64,000 bases of DNA from Candidatus Desulfopertinax cowenii (GCA_001899445.1 MPOA01000006.1:620001-684000); one strand, 5' to 3'. Counted from the stretch's first letter, positions 24,737 through 36,525 are shown. A program made the numbers and translations. Notes: generated by a model from the sequence alone, not told the origin.

Positions 24737-25591
24737 CTAAACATCGCCGCCTGTGCCCGTCAAGTACAACATCGGGTCGTAGGGCTGGCCGTGCCAACGC
24801 ACCTCGAAGTGCAGGTGCGGGCCGAACGAGCGCCCGGTGTCCCCCACCCGCGCAATCAGTTCGCCGGCGTTGACCCGGTCCCCGTAGGAAACCGCGATCT
24901 CCGAACAGTGCGCGTAGTAAGTGTGCAGTCCGCCCCCGTGATCCAGGATGACCAGGAGACCGAAAGTCCCCGCCGGACCGGCGAAGATCACCCGGCCGGC
25001 CTCGGCCGCCCGAATCTGCTCCCCGTAATCGGCCGCGATGTCGATGCCGAAGTGAGGCCGCCCGTCCGCCCGGACCCCGAATACCGTCGTCAGCGCTCCG
25101 ACCACCGGCCAGATCAGGCTGCGCCAGCTCGCTGCCGGAGCCACCGGTCCGCCGTGGGGCGGGCCCGGAATGCGCAGCTGTTGACCGGGATACAGCAGGT
25201 CGGGGTCGGTCAGTTCGTTCTTCCGGATCAGTTCGGACAGCGGAACCTGGTACAGGGCAGCGATGGCGGTCAGGTTTTCACCCTCGCGCACCTGGTGCTG
25301 GAAACTGGTACCGGGAATGATCAGCAACTGCCCAGGCCAGATTAGGTCCGGGTCCCGGAGGCCGTTCAGTTCCACCAAGGTCTCCACGCTCACCCGGTGG
25401 TCCCGGGCGATTTGCCACAGGCTGTCGCCCTCCCGTACCAGGTACCGGTTCGAAACGGTTTGGGCAATCGGGCCCGCAAAGGGTCGGTCCGGCAAAATCA
25501 ACTCATCCAACCTGGCGCCGGCTGGGTTTGTCACCGCGACCGCCAGCAGGACGCCGGCCAGGCCGACCGCTAGCAAACGCTTGAACTGCAT
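24737..25591 (-). CDS. Exported LysM-M23 peptidoglycan endopeptidase
   Basis: A 284-residue secreted cell-wall enzyme: signal peptide (residues 1-26, ending PAGA), two LysM domains (about 49-93 and 98-142, each ending LLIIPG or LRIPG), then an M23 metallopeptidase domain (about 180-278). Zinc ligands are in RPHFGIDIAADYG and the GPHLHFEVRWHG motif. Such proteins cut peptide cross-links in growth or sporulation. It lies just downstream of rho on the same strand. Confidence 0.93.
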   Translation of the reverse strand: MQFKRLLAVGLAGVLLAVAVTNPAGARLDELILPDRPFAGPIAQTVSNRYLVREGDSLWQIARDHRVSVETLVELNGLRDPDLIWPGQLLIIPGTSFQHQVREGENLTAIAALYQVPLSELIRKNELTDPDLLYPGQQLRIPGPPHGGPVAPAASWRSLIWPVVGALTTVFGVRADGRPHFGIDIAADYGEQIRAAEAGRVIFAGPAGTFGLLVILDHGGGLHTYYAHCSEIAVSYGDRVNAGELIARVGDTGRSFGPHLHFEVRWHGQPYDPMLYLTGTGGDV

Positions 25592-25667
25592 GGCTATTCA
25601 CCACCCGGGTTTTCAGCATTCGCTAGCTAGTTTTTCCATTGCTGGCCCGTTTTAAACCTTTTCAAGG

Positions 25668-27140
25668 TTACTTGCGGTACAACGGGGGTGGAGACTGGAG
25701 CCACCCCTCAGACGGCCCGCCGGCCGCCTGTTTGAAGGCCTTGAAATTGCGTAAAAGCTCAGCGTTGGAACGCGTCCGCCGCATCTCTTCGAGCAGGTGT
25801 TCCATGGCCTCCCAGGATGACAGCTGGTTGGTGGTTTTGCGGAAGTACCACATCAGCTCCAGTTCGTCGCTGCTCAACAGCAGCTCCTCTTTGCGGGTAC
25901 CGGAACGCTGCACGTCGATCGCCGGGAAGATGCGCCTTTCGGAGAGACGGCGGTCCAGGATTAGTTCCATGTTGCCGGTGCCCTTGAACTCCTCGAAGAT
26001 CACCTCGTCCATCCGGCTGCCGGTCTCAATGAGCGCGGTGGCCAGGATGGTCAGACTGCCGCCCTCCTCGATCTTGCGCGCGGCGCCGAAAAACCGCTTG
26101 GGCTTGTGCAGCGCCCCCGGGTCCACGCCGCCCGAAAGCGTCCGACCCGAGGGGGGCACCACCAGGTTGTAAGCCCGACCCAGGCGGGTGAGGCTGTCCA
26201 GCAGGATGGCCACGTCCCTTTTGTGTTCCACGAGCCGCTTGGCCCGCTCCAGAACCATCTCCACCACCTTGACGTGGTTCTCGGCCGGTTCGTCAAAGGT
26301 GGAGCTGATCACTTCGGTGTTCACCGAACGCTGGATGTCGGTGACTTCCTCGGGGCGCTCATCGATCAGGAGAATCAGCAGGATCACTTCCGGATGGTTG
26401 GTGGTGATACTGTTGGCGATCTCCTTCAGGAGCGTGGTCTTGCCCGCCTTGGGCGGGGCAACGATCAGGCCCCGCTGGCCCTTGCCCAGCGGCGAGATCA
26501 GGTCGATGATCCGGGCCGCGACCCGGTCCGGCGTGGTCTCCAGGGTAAGCCGTTCCTGCGGGTAGAGCGGCGTAAGCTCGTCGAAGTGCTTGCGCCGCCC
26601 AAGGGTCAGCGCGTCATCCCCGTTCACGGTTTCCACCCGCAACAACGCCAGGTACTTCTCGGTGTCCTTGGGCGGGCGTACCTGGCCGGAAACCAGGTCG
26701 CCGGTACGCAGGTCGAATTTCCGGATCTGCGACGCCGAAACGTAAATATCGTCGCTGGAGGGCAAGAACTGCGACGGTCTCAGGAACCCGTAACCCTCGG
26801 GCAGGATTTCCAGAAAACCCTGCGCCTGAAACAGTTGCTTGCGCTCGGGCAGCATTCTGCCGGTCTCGTGGTGGTGCGCATAGTGTTTCGAGGTCGCTTG
26901 AGCGTGCGGCGGGTGCTGGGGCGGCGCCTCCCGAGGCGGTTGGCGTTCCGGCGTGGAACCACCATCTGGCGGCTTGCCGGACTCCTCCGTCTCACGTCGA
27001 GTTTCCAGATCTGCTTGAGCCTGGTGGATCGCGGAGATCAACTCCTTTTTACGCAAGCGGTAGTAAGCCGGGATGTTTAACTTTTTGGCCAGACCCTGTA
27101 GTTCAGCAACCGTCATGCGCTGCAATTCGGCTAATGACAA
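25668..27140 (-). CDS. rho: Transcription termination factor Rho
   Basis: Hexameric RNA helicase ending transcription at C-rich unstructured RNA. About 490 residues: N-terminal SAP-like helical domain (1-45), a Pro/His/Glu-rich disordered insert (about 48-105), the RNA-binding OB domain ([15 protein letters not shown] onward) and the ATPase with Walker [15 protein letters not shown] and [11 protein letters not shown]. The TTG at 27138-27140 is 6 bases from GGGAGGG, whereas the TTG at 27146 abuts it, so the former is preferred. It is followed by the M23 gene, not by rpmE as in most Firmicutes. Confidence 0.96.
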   Translation of the reverse strand: MSLAELQRMTVAELQGLAKKLNIPAYYRLRKKELISAIHQAQADLETRRETEESGKPPDGGSTPERQPPREAPPQHPPHAQATSKHYAHHHETGRMLPERKQLFQAQGFLEILPEGYGFLRPSQFLPSSDDIYVSASQIRKFDLRTGDLVSGQVRPPKDTEKYLALLRVETVNGDDALTLGRRKHFDELTPLYPQERLTLETTPDRVAARIIDLISPLGKGQRGLIVAPPKAGKTTLLKEIANSITTNHPEVILLILLIDERPEEVTDIQRSVNTEVISSTFDEPAENHVKVVEMVLERAKRLVEHKRDVAILLDSLTRLGRAYNLVVPPSGRTLSGGVDPGALHKPKRFFGAARKIEEGGSLTILATALIETGSRMDEVIFEEFKGTGNMELILDRRLSERRIFPAIDVQRSGTRKEELLLSSDELELMWYFRKTTNQLSSWEAMEHLLEEMRRTRSNAELLRNFKAFKQAAGGPSEGWLQSPPPLYRK

Positions 27141-27316
27141 AAGCAACCCTCCCTTCCATAATTAGGGTCGTTATTCTTATTGCCGCCCGGAAACGTTTTT
27201 AAACGAGCGGAAAGCCCACGGGCGCACCGCACCCGTAAACGGGAGGCCAAAGGGATTGTCCGGGTAATTCCTCATCTTCAGGAAACAGCTTGGAGATCCA
27301 GGCCCGGAGGCGGGAA

Positions 27317-27337
27317 ACCCTGAAAGGCAGGGCTTTT
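27317..27337. terminator. Weak intrinsic terminator after the transaldolase gene
   Basis: A short stem CCCTG (27318-27322) / CAGGG (27328-27332) with a 5-base loop. On the minus strand it follows the transaldolase stop and is trailed by only TTT; on the plus strand CTTTTT follows. The rest of the 200-base gap to rho (27141-27316) is presumably the rho leader. It contains several short G/C stems but nothing I can assign to a known riboswitch class. Confidence 0.4.
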
Positions 27338-27342
27338 TCAGC

Positions 27343-27990
27343 CTAGCGGTTCTGGAGCCTGGCCCAGTCGTCCATAAATTTCTTCAAACCGACCTCGGTA
27401 AGCGGATGTCTGGTCATCTGCATCAGCGTCTTGTAAGGCACGGTGGCGACGTGCGCCCCGGCCCGCGCCGCGGCGACCACGTGCAGGGGGTGCCGGATCG
27501 AGGCGGCGATCACCTTGGTCTGCAGGCCATGCAGGGTAAAAATTTCCACGGTATCGGCCACCACTTCCATGCCCTCGTGTCCGGCGTCGTCCAGGCGGCC
27601 AACGAACGGGCTGACGTAGCTGGCCCCGGCCAGCGCGGCGAGCAGGGCCTGGTTGGCCGAAAACACCAGGGTGACGTTGGTCCTAATCCCCCGGGATTCC
27701 AGCCGGCTGACCGCCTTCAGGCCTTCGGGCAGCATGGGGATCTTGATCACCACGTTGGGATGAATCCTGGCCAGCTCCTCGGCCTCGGCCACCATGGCGC
27801 CGGCCTCAGTGCTGATCACCTCGGCGCTGATCGGGCCGTCCACGATTTCCGTGATTTCCCGGACCACCTGCTGAAAGTCCCGGCCCTCCCTGGCAATCAG
27901 GCTCGGGTTAGTGGTCACCCCGGAAATCACGCCCAGGGCGGCCGCCTCCCGGATTTCGTCGACGTTTGCGGTGTCCAAAAACAGCTGCAT
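27343..27990 (-). CDS. Transaldolase / fructose-6-phosphate aldolase family protein
   Basis: A 215-residue class I aldolase of the short transaldolase (TalB-like subfamily MipB/Fsa) type. Starts [16 protein letters not shown], with the [11 protein letters not shown] motif near residue 27 and the Schiff-base lysine in NVVIKIPML near residue 85. Short transaldolases are the usual pentose phosphate transaldolase of Firmicutes (B. subtilis ywjH, same location next to fba). Whether the enzyme is a true transaldolase or a fructose-6-P aldolase cannot be decided by eye. Confidence 0.92.
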   Translation of the reverse strand: MQLFLDTANVDEIREAAALGVISGVTTNPSLIAREGRDFQQVVREITEIVDGPISAEVISTEAGAMVAEAEELARIHPNVVIKIPMLPEGLKAVSRLESRGIRTNVTLVFSANQALLAALAGASYVSPFVGRLDDAGHEGMEVVADTVEIFTLHGLQTKVIAASIRHPLHVVAAARAGAHVATVPYKTLMQMTRHPLTEVGLKKFMDDWARLQNR

Positions 27991-28069
27991 TAAGACTGAA
28001 ACCTCCCGATGCATTATATCTCCCGGCGCGCGAAACCCCGGCGGCAGCAGGACTCCCGCTGGCTCCGGC

Positions 28070-28933
28070 CTAAATCTCCGGCGCGCGGCCGGAGCCGCCG
28101 AACAGGCGGATTTTTTCCCGGATCACCTCGACCGCCGCCTCGCGTGCCGGTCCCAGCACCTTGCGGGGGTCGATTTCGCCAGGAGCCTGCGCCAGTACCT
28201 CCCGCATCTTGCCCGTGAAGGCCTGGCGGATGTCGGTGTCGATGTTCACCTTGCACACGCCCCGGGCAATGGCTTCCCGGATCGCGTCCGCCGGCACCCC
28301 GGAGGAACCGTGCAGCACCAGCGGAGTTTTCACCCGCGCCCGGATGCGCTGCAGGCGGTCGAAATCCAGCCGGGGCGTGCCGCGGTACAGCCCGTGGGCA
28401 GTACCGATGGCCACCGCCAGCGCGTCCACCCCGGTGAACTCCACGAAGTGGGCCGCTTCGTCCGGATCGGTGAAGAACGCCTCCCGTTCGTCCACCGTGA
28501 TGTTGTCCTCTGTGCCCCCGATGCGGCCCAGTTCAGCTTCGACGGAAACGCCAACCGGCCGGGCGAGTTCCACCACCCGGCGGGTCAAGGCGATATTCTC
28601 TTCCAGGGGCAGGTGGGAACCGTCAATCATCACGGAGCTGAACCCGGCACGCACACAGCGTACCACCTGGGCGAAGGAAGTACCGTGGTCCAAGTGCACG
28701 GCCACCGGCACCCGGGCGCTCCTAGCCGCTTCCAGGGCCAGCGCGGCGATAAAGTTTAGTTCGGCGTACTTGATCGCCCCCTGGCTGGCCTGGACAACCA
28801 CCGGGGCTGATTCGGCTTCCGCCGCCCGGATGATGGCCTGGACGATTTCCAGGTTATTACAGTTGAAGGCGCCGACGGCCCAGCCACCGGTCTCGGATCG
28901 CCTCAGGATAGCGGCCAGATTCACCAGAGTCAT
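28070..28933 (-). CDS. fba: Class II fructose-bisphosphate aldolase
   Basis: Zn-dependent aldolase of glycolysis and gluconeogenesis. The 287 residues are normal length. Metal ligands lie in [10 protein letters not shown] (near residue 80), IGTAHGLY (near 178) and LVLHGSSG (near 207); the substrate loop [13 protein letters not shown] is present near 133. The gene lies between the transaldolase and an unknown Cys-rich gene, 15 bases downstream of the latter. Position next to spo0F is conserved in Firmicutes. Confidence 0.96.
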   Translation of the reverse strand: MTLVNLAAILRRSETGGWAVGAFNCNNLEIVQAIIRAAEAESAPVVVQASQGAIKYAELNFIAALALEAARSARVPVAVHLDHGTSFAQVVRCVRAGFSSVMIDGSHLPLEENIALTRRVVELARPVGVSVEAELGRIGGTEDNITVDEREAFFTDPDEAAHFVEFTGVDALAVAIGTAHGLYRGTPRLDFDRLQRIRARVKTPLVLHGSSGVPADAIREAIARGVCKVNIDTDIRQAFTGKMREVLAQAPGEIDPRKVLGPAREAAVEVIREKIRLFGGSGRAPEI

Positions 28934-28948
28934 GGGGCATCTCTCCGT

Positions 28949-29650
28949 TTAGTACCGATGATTGTCATGCTTGCGGCGGTAAGCCTTCCGTTTCTTCTCG
29001 TTGAATACCTGGCCCGTCAGTTCGATCGACTCGCACGCCTCCAGCTGGGCGAGATCCTGTTTGCCCTCGGCCGGCAGGATACACATCCGCAGACAGTGCC
29101 GGCAATGCAGTTCAATCCGGTCGGGGAAGATTTCCAATTCGATGCGGCTTTTCCCGCAGGAGCAGGAAAGGCTGCCCTCCTCGGCCAGGGTATGCACGTG
29201 GGTGAGGGTGGCCAACATGATTTCGGCGTCCCGGAAGTAGCTTGGCCCCCCCATTTCCTCGACCAGGACTCCCAGCGCCTGTTCCCTGGTTTGCAGACAG
29301 GCTCGCACCTGCTCGTAGGGGCCGATACAACCGAGCTCCAAACCGGTCTCCAGGCAAGAAAGGTTAACCACACTCCGGGTCCAGAGTTCCCCGGGGGTCA
29401 GGTGGTATAGGTGATTGGCTTCACAGATCACGCAGTTAATCTCCAGCCAGTAGGATTTCCGATTCTTCGTAGAACGGCCCGCTCTTGCAAGTCCCCGTCT
29501 CGATCCGATCACGAGCAGCAGCCTGCCGCAGGAACACAAGACTTCCTTCGATTTCCCCCGGCTTAAGCCAAACCGGGAAACGGTCTCCAGCGTGGAGCGT
29601 CCGCAGTCGAGACAGCGCAGGGCCAGCGTGGTTTCGGTCTTTATAAGCAT
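28949..29650 (-). CDS. Cysteine-rich conserved-looking protein, unknown
   Basis: A 233-residue soluble protein not recognised. It has paired cysteines suggestive of zinc ribbons: CLDCG (about residues 14-18), CSCG (about 39-42), CVIC (about 73-76), CSCG (about 168-171) and CRHC (about 190-193). The middle part is helical. The C-terminus is very basic (KKRKAYRRKHDNHRY). A good ribosome site precedes its ATG, and it is 15 bases from fba, so it is probably in the spo0F-fba operon. The Cys pattern and basic tail would suit nucleic-acid binding, but that is inference. Confidence 0.75.
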   Translation of the reverse strand: MLIKTETTLALRCLDCGRSTLETVSRFGLSRGKSKEVLCSCGRLLLVIGSRRGLARAGRSTKNRKSYWLEINCVICEANHLYHLTPGELWTRSVVNLSCLETGLELGCIGPYEQVRACLQTREQALGVLVEEMGGPSYFRDAEIMLATLTHVHTLAEEGSLSCSCGKSRIELEIFPDRIELHCRHCLRMCILPAEGKQDLAQLEACESIELTGQVFNEKKRKAYRRKHDNHRY

Positions 29651-29728
29651 GGACAGATAAGACCCCCTCCTTACCCGTGAAAGCCTAGTTCGCTACTAAA
29701 TCGGTGAATCCTTTTTCAGCAGCGAAAA

Positions 29729-30091
29729 TCAAACCGAAAGTCCATCCAGAACCCTGCGGACCACGGCGCGCACTTCATGCAGATCGAACGGCTTGATAAT
29801 CAGACACCTGACCCCCATTCTCTCGGCCTCGCCCGGATCGGACAACTCTCCGTAAGCCGTGATCAGGATCACCGGAATGCCGGACGAAAACTTGTTAATC
29901 TCGCGTAACGTCTCCAACCCGCTCAACCCCGGCATCTTGAGGTCGAGAAGGATGAGGTCGGGTCTTTGCTGCTGGACGATTTCAATGGCCTCGTAACCGT
30001 TGGCGGCCAGAATCACTTTGTGTCCCCCGTCTCCCAGCGCCTCGGCCAGCAGCTGCCGAATCGCCGGTCGGTCGTCCACGACCAACAGCAT
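29729..30091 (-). CDS. spo0F: Stand-alone response regulator, Spo0F-like
   Basis: A 120-residue single receiver domain with no output domain. The acidic pocket is Asp6-Asp7, the phosphorylated residue Asp50 (LILLDLKMPG), with Thr78 and Lys100 completing the active site. In B. subtilis Spo0F passes phosphate from sporulation kinases to Spo0B. Location between pyrG and fba matches the spo0F locus. Many Clostridia lack Spo0B, so the partner in this organism is uncertain. Starts at ATG 30089-30091. Confidence 0.85.
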   Translation of the reverse strand: MLLVVDDRPAIRQLLAEALGDGGHKVILAANGYEAIEIVQQQRPDLILLDLKMPGLSGLETLREINKFSSGIPVILITAYGELSDPGEAERMGVRCLIIKPFDLHEVRAVVRRVLDGLSV

Positions 30092-30192
30092 CCCCCGCCA
30101 CACCCCCGATTATTCTGCGGTTATCTTGGGGCCATGAATTCTGGATTGCCCGCCCAAAATCCTGCCCGCCCGGACCCGTAAAACGGAAAATA

Positions 30193-30840
30193 TTAGAATT
30201 CGGCCGGAAGCCCGGGCCAAACCGGGGACATGGCGGCAAAACCGGAGAGGCTGATGATAAGCAGGACGATAACCAGCAGAACAACAGCCCCTACGGGCGC
30301 GAGCACCGTGGTTACCGCCCGCCCGGTCGGGAATCGGTGCATCTCCCGCAGACCGATCACCAACAGGACCACGCCCCAGACGAACACCGCCAGGCGCAAC
30401 AAGCCGAGTAGAACGGTGACCGGGGACTGGCCGAGATTGGCGACCACCACGAGGGCATCCACCGGCAACAGCAGGATAGCCGGCAGGCCGGCCAGGCCGT
30501 AGGTGACCAGGGTGCCCCGCGCCCCGCCGCTCCCGCCGAGCAACTGCGCGGTCAGATGCAGAACCGCTCCGTAACCCAGCCACTTGGCGTACCAGAGGAA
30601 AAAGCCGGCCAGGATCAGAAAGGGTGCCGCCGGGCTGACCACCTGGGCGATCTCCGGGTCCACATCGGTCAGGCCGACGGTGCGGACAGTGAGGATGCTC
30701 ATCAGGGCCCCGAAAGCGTTCACCAGGGTCACGATCGCGAAGGTGAGCAAAAGCGGCGGGGCGTCGGCCAACCGCCGGAAAGTCCGAACGGGGTCGAACA
30801 GGATTCCGTAGATGGTTTCCAGAAAACCGGGATTGCCCAC
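30193..30840 (-). CDS. Yip1-family membrane protein
   Basis: A 215-residue membrane protein with five to six helices and the Yip1-domain opening FLETIYGILFDPVRTFRRLA at residues 6-25 (quoted: ILFDPVRTF). The translated frame extends upstream into sppA, but the GTG at 30838-30840 has AGGAG at the right spacing. Bacterial Yip1 proteins have no established function. Follows sppA by 49 bases, likely cotranscribed. Confidence 0.82.
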   Translation of the reverse strand: MGNPGFLETIYGILFDPVRTFRRLADAPPLLLTFAIVTLVNAFGALMSILTVRTVGLTDVDPEIAQVVSPAAPFLILAGFFLWYAKWLGYGAVLHLTAQLLGGSGGARGTLVTYGLAGLPAILLLPVDALVVVANLGQSPVTVLLGLLRLAVFVWGVVLLVIGLREMHRFPTGRAVTTVLAPVGAVVLLVIVLLIISLSGFAAMSPVWPGLPAEF

Positions 30841-30889
30841 GGATATCGGGCTCCTTTCTAGGTTGGTCGGGTGTCCCCTCGGCGCGGTT

Positions 30890-31804
30890 TCAGCGCTGGT
30901 CGAAGGCCGGGGCCACCAGCAGCCAGGAGGGCGGTGTTCCCCGGAGCAGAGACGCAAAGTCGAACCAGAACTGCCGGAAGAGGACCCGCCGGTCAAGTTC
31001 GACCACCGGTACCGCCTCCGGGTCCAGCCCGGAGAGTTCGGCCGCCGCCCGCACCGCGTCCTGGAAGCCGCCGAGTTCGTCCACCAGCCCCAGTTCGTAG
31101 GCCTGGCGCCCGGTGAATATCCGCCCGTCGGCCAGTTCGCGGACCTGGGCCTCGGGCAGGCCGCGCCCCCGGGCCACCACCGCGACGAACTGTTCGTAAA
31201 TATCGTCCACCATCCCCTGGAAGATCGCCCGTTCCTCGGGGGTCGGTTCCCGGTCGGGCGCCCCCATGTCCTTGAGCGGCCCGCTCTTGTAAGTCTCCGT
31301 CTCGATCCCGAGTATCCGGTACAAACCGGTCAGCTGGTACGTCTGGATGATCACCCCGATACTGCCGGTGATCGTGGCTGGGTTGGCCACAATGTGGTCG
31401 GCGTGGGCGGCGATCCAGTAGGCACCCGAGGCGGAAACGTCGCCCATAGACGCCACCACCCGTTTGCCGGACTCGCGCAAGTAGAGCACCGCTTCGCTGA
31501 TCTCCTGGGAAGCAGCCGCCGAACCACCGGGGCTGTTCAGCCGCAGCACCACCGCCCGGATGTGCGGCGCGTCGGCGGCCTCGCGGATCCGGGCGGCGAT
31601 ATCCTCGGCCCCGCCGCCGCTAAAGACGCTGGGATTCCTACCCCCTACAATCACGCCTTCGATGTGGATCACGCCGATCTGGCCTCCGGGCGCGGCCCCA
31701 GTTCCGTAAGGGCCAGGCCCCTGACGCCCGCCCAGCACGGCCACCAACACCAGGGATAAAACGATGGCGGCCAGGATCCCGCCGGCCAGAATTTTCCGCC
31801 GCAT
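30890..31804 (-). CDS. sppA: Signal peptide peptidase SppA
   Basis: Membrane-anchored serine protease of 304 residues that degrades cleaved signal peptides. One N-terminal membrane helix (about 5-25). The catalytic Ser126 lies in VSASGAYWIAA, with the dyad lysine in the TYKSGPLKDMG segment (173-178); LNSPGGSAAAS near residue 90 forms the oxyanion region. Short, single-domain type as in Gram-positives. Located between pyrG and the Yip1-type gene. Confidence 0.94.
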   Translation of the reverse strand: MRRKILAGGILAAIVLSLVLVAVLGGRQGPGPYGTGAAPGGQIGVIHIEGVIVGGRNPSVFSGGGAEDIAARIREAADAPHIRAVVLRLNSPGGSAAASQEISEAVLYLRESGKRVVASMGDVSASGAYWIAAHADHIVANPATITGSIGVIIQTYQLTGLYRILGIETETYKSGPLKDMGAPDREPTPEERAIFQGMVDDIYEQFVAVVARGRGLPEAQVRELADGRIFTGRQAYELGLVDELGGFQDAVRAAAELSGLDPEAVPVVELDRRVLFRQFWFDFASLLRGTPPSWLLVAPAFDQR

Positions 31805-31893
31805 TCCATATCTTCCCCCATGGTTTAGTTTATGTCCGGTGCTGCGCCGTTAACCTGCCCCAGCTCACCTTTTGCTTAAGCCCGCCTCCGCGC

Positions 31894-33522
<1,629 letters not shown>

Positions 33523-33536
33523 CTATTCGTCCCAAG

Positions 33537-35225
33537 TCACATTCGCTCGGGCGCGGAGACGCCCAGCAGGTTTAAAGCGTTTCTCAACACGACCCGCGTG
33601 CATTTTGCCAACAGCAACCGGGCTTCCTCCAACCCCTCCCCGGCGCCCAGGATGCGGTGGGCGTTGTAGAAGCTGTGGAACAGCCCGGCTACGTCGTGGG
33701 CGTAGTGCGCGATCCGGTGCGGCGCCAGGTCGATGGCGGCCCGGGCCACCTCCTCCGGAAAATCGGCCAGCCGCCGTATAAGCGCCCGCTCAGTCTCCTC
33801 TTTCAGGAGGGCGACGTTCGGAGTGCCGTTCCAGGGGGCTTGGCGTTCGCGCTCGGCCAGCTGCCGAAAAATGCTGCAAATCCGGGCGTGCGCGTATTGG
33901 ATGTAGTACACCGGGTTTTCGTTGGTCCGGCTCTTGGCCAGATCCAGGTCAAAATCCAGGTGGCTGTCAGCGCTGCGGGTCACGAAGAAATACCGGGCCG
34001 CGTCCCGACCGACCTCCGCCAGCAATTCGTCCAGGGTGACGTACTGCCCGGTGCGCTTGGACATCCGGACGATTTCCCCGCCGCGGTACAGCCGCACCAG
34101 CTGCATAAGCACCACGTCCAGGGCGTCTGGGTCGTAACCTAAGGCCGCCAGCGAACCCTTCATCCGGGCCACGTGACCGTGGTGGTCGGCGCCCCAGACA
34201 TTGATCACCCATTCAAAACCGCGGTCGAACTTGTCCTTGTGGTAGGCGATGTCGGCCGCAAAGTAGGTGGGGACACCGTTGGCGCGCACCAGCACCTCGT
34301 CCTTTTCGCCGCCGAAGGCGCTGGCCCGGAACCACAGGGCACCGTCCTTCTCGTACAGGTGGCCGCGCCGCCGCAGGAGTTCCAGGGTTTCCCGGACCGC
34401 CCCCCGGTTGTGAAGGGATTGCTCCGAGAACCAAACGTCGTAGCGGACCCCGAAGTTCTCCAGGGAAGCACGCATGGCCGCCAGTTTCTCGTCCAGGGCG
34501 AAGCACAACAGCGCCGCGCGGCGCTCCCCGGCGTCGGCCGCCGCGTAACGGTCGCCGTGCCGGGCCACGAACCGGGCGGCGGTGTCGACCAAGTCCGCCC
34601 CGTGGTAACCGTCCTCGGGTACGGGCCAGTCCTGGCCCAGCGCCTGGAAGTAACGGGCTTCCAAGGACAGAGCCAGGTTCTCCACCTGGTGCCCGGCGTC
34701 GTTCACGTAGAACTCCCGGGCAACGTCAAAACCCACAAACGCCAAGAGGGCGGCGATGCTGTCCCCCAGAGCCGCCCCCCTGGCGTTTCCCATATGCAGA
34801 AGCCCCGTCGGGTTGGCGCTCACAAACTCCACCTGGACCCGGCGCCTTCCCCCCAGGGTCCGCCGGCCGTAGTTCCCGCCCCACGCCTCGATTTCTGGCA
34901 GCACCCCGTGCAGCCAGTCCGGATCGAGATGAAAATTGATAAAGCCCGGACCCGCGATCTCGATCTTCCGCACCTGTATTTCCGGTGGTTTTAGATGGGA
35001 AAGCAGGGTGTCCGCAATCTGGCGCGGGGGGCGCCGGGCCGGCTTGGTGAGCAGGAGCGCCAGGTTGGTGGCGAAATCGCCGTGGTTCTTCTCCCGAGGC
35101 ACCTCAACCGTGAAGTCGGGAATGGGGGTATCGGCGTCCAGACCAAGTTCCGGGCGGGCCGCCTCGGCCGCCGCCCGCAGCGCCCGTTCGATACCCGCCC
35201 GCAGTCCAGCCAGCAAATAAGCCAT
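33537..35225 (-). CDS. argS: Arginyl-tRNA synthetase
   Basis: Class I synthetase of 562 residues. The N-terminal Add-1 domain recognises the tRNA D-loop; the HIGH motif is HMGN in NPTGLLHMGNARGA near residue 130, and the KMSKS-like motif is MSKRTGQYVT near residue 385. The C-terminal DALR domain ends in LLGVSAPERM. The first gene of a probable argS-pyrG unit; 91 bases separate it from the aminotransferase stop. Confidence 0.97.
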   Translation of the reverse strand: MAYLLAGLRAGIERALRAAAEAARPELGLDADTPIPDFTVEVPREKNHGDFATNLALLLTKPARRPPRQIADTLLSHLKPPEIQVRKIEIAGPGFINFHLDPDWLHGVLPEIEAWGGNYGRRTLGGRRRVQVEFVSANPTGLLHMGNARGAALGDSIAALLAFVGFDVAREFYVNDAGHQVENLALSLEARYFQALGQDWPVPEDGYHGADLVDTAARFVARHGDRYAAADAGERRAALLCFALDEKLAAMRASLENFGVRYDVWFSEQSLHNRGAVRETLELLRRRGHLYEKDGALWFRASAFGGEKDEVLVRANGVPTYFAADIAYHKDKFDRGFEWVINVWGADHHGHVARMKGSLAALGYDPDALDVVLMQLVRLYRGGEIVRMSKRTGQYVTLDELLAEVGRDAARYFFVTRSADSHLDFDLDLAKSRTNENPVYYIQYAHARICSIFRQLAERERQAPWNGTPNVALLKEETERALIRRLADFPEEVARAAIDLAPHRIAHYAHDVAGLFHSFYNAHRILGAGEGLEEARLLLAKCTRVVLRNALNLLGVSAPERM

Positions 35226-35316
35226 CGTCGACCTCCGTGAACCTGAACCTAGGCCGTGGTCCGTTTTCCGTCGCTTAAATCCACTAGACTAGCTTAATAC
35301 TTCGGTCCGTCCGCTG

Positions 35317-36525
35317 TCAAGCAAACCCGCGGGCTTTATTTTTGTTTTCGACCCGGCAGCGTTCCACGAAGCGGCGCATCCGCTTGAACGCCTCGTTCAG
35401 CTCCTCGACCGAAGCGGCGTAGGAACACCGGATAAACCCCTCCCCACAGTCGCCGAAGGCGTTGCCGGGGACTACGGCCACCTTTTCCTCCCTGATCAGG
35501 CGCTCGGTGAACTCTTCCGAGGAAAGCCCGGTGCTCCGGATGTCCGGAAAAGCGTAGAAGGCGCCGCCGGGGGCAAAACACGGCAGCCCCATGTCGGCGA
35601 AGGCCTTGACCACCAGCCGGCGCCGGTAGGAAAAGGCCCGCACCATGCGCCGCATCTCCTCCCGACCGTTTCTCAAGGCCTCGAGCGCGGCCATCTGGGC
35701 GATCACCGGCGCGCAGAGCATGGTATACTGGTGGATCTTGGTCATGGCCCCGATGAAGTCGGCGTTGCCCAGGGCGTAGCCGATCCGCCAACCAGTCATG
35801 GCAAAAGCCTTCGAGAACCCCTGGAGCAGGATGGTCCGGTCCCGCATGCCGGGCTGGGCGGCGAAACAGGTATGTTCTCCCTCGTAGGTCAGTTGGGCGT
35901 AGATCTCGTCGGCGATCACGATCAGGTCGTGGGCGGCGCACACCTCGGCGATCGCCCGCAGTTCCTCCCGCGGCATGACCGCGCCCGTCGGGTTGTTGGG
36001 ATAGCACAGGAGAAGCACCTTCGTCCGGGGCGTAATCACCCGTTCCAGGTCCGCGGCGCGAACCCGAAAACCCTGTTCAATTCCGGTGGACACCGTGACC
36101 GGCACCCCGCCGGCCAGCACGGTGCAGGGCAGATAGGAAACGTAGCACGGCTCCGGGATCAGCACCTCGTCGCCGGGCGCGACCACGGCGCGCAGAGCCA
36201 GGTCCAGGGCCTCGCTGACCCCGACGCTGACCAGGATCTCGGATTCCGGCTTGTATTCCAGACCCAGAAACTCCGCGGTGTAGCGGGCGATTTCCCGCCG
36301 CAACTCGGGGATCCCGCTGTTGGGCGTGTAGTTGGTGTAGCCCTGTTCCAGGGCGAAAATGCTCGCCTCCCGCACGTGCCAGGGCGTAACAAAGTCGGGC
36401 TCCCCGACCCCGAGGGAGATGATGCCCTTCGTCTCGGCCGCCAGGTCAAAAAAACGGCGAATTCCGGAGGGTTTGAGCGCCCGAACCGTGGGGTTCAGCT
36501 TGGCGGTCCAACCGCTGGCGCTCAC
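35317..36525 (-). CDS. Class I/II PLP aminotransferase
   Basis: A 402-residue fold-type I aminotransferase of the AspB/PatA group. PLP lysine is Lys239 (FSKAFAMTGWRIGYA); PNNPTG at 176-181 and DEIYA at 206-210 are the usual cofactor contacts; YCSYAA-type residues near the C-terminus include the substrate-carboxylate Arg. Its start overlaps the lrp stop by 4 bases. Both genes lie behind a T-box leader, so their expression should rise when a particular tRNA is uncharged. My hand fold points to alanine, which would make alanine the amino acid handled, but this is tentative. Confidence 0.93.
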   Translation of the reverse strand: MSASGWTAKLNPTVRALKPSGIRRFFDLAAETKGIISLGVGEPDFVTPWHVREASIFALEQGYTNYTPNSGIPELRREIARYTAEFLGLEYKPESEILVSVGVSEALDLALRAVVAPGDEVLIPEPCYVSYLPCTVLAGGVPVTVSTGIEQGFRVRAADLERVITPRTKVLLLCYPNNPTGAVMPREELRAIAEVCAAHDLIVIADEIYAQLTYEGEHTCFAAQPGMRDRTILLQGFSKAFAMTGWRIGYALGNADFIGAMTKIHQYTMLCAPVIAQMAALEALRNGREEMRRMVRAFSYRRRLVVKAFADMGLPCFAPGGAFYAFPDIRSTGLSSEEFTERLIREEKVAVVPGNAFGDCGEGFIRCSYAASVEELNEAFKRMRRFVERCRVENKNKARGFA

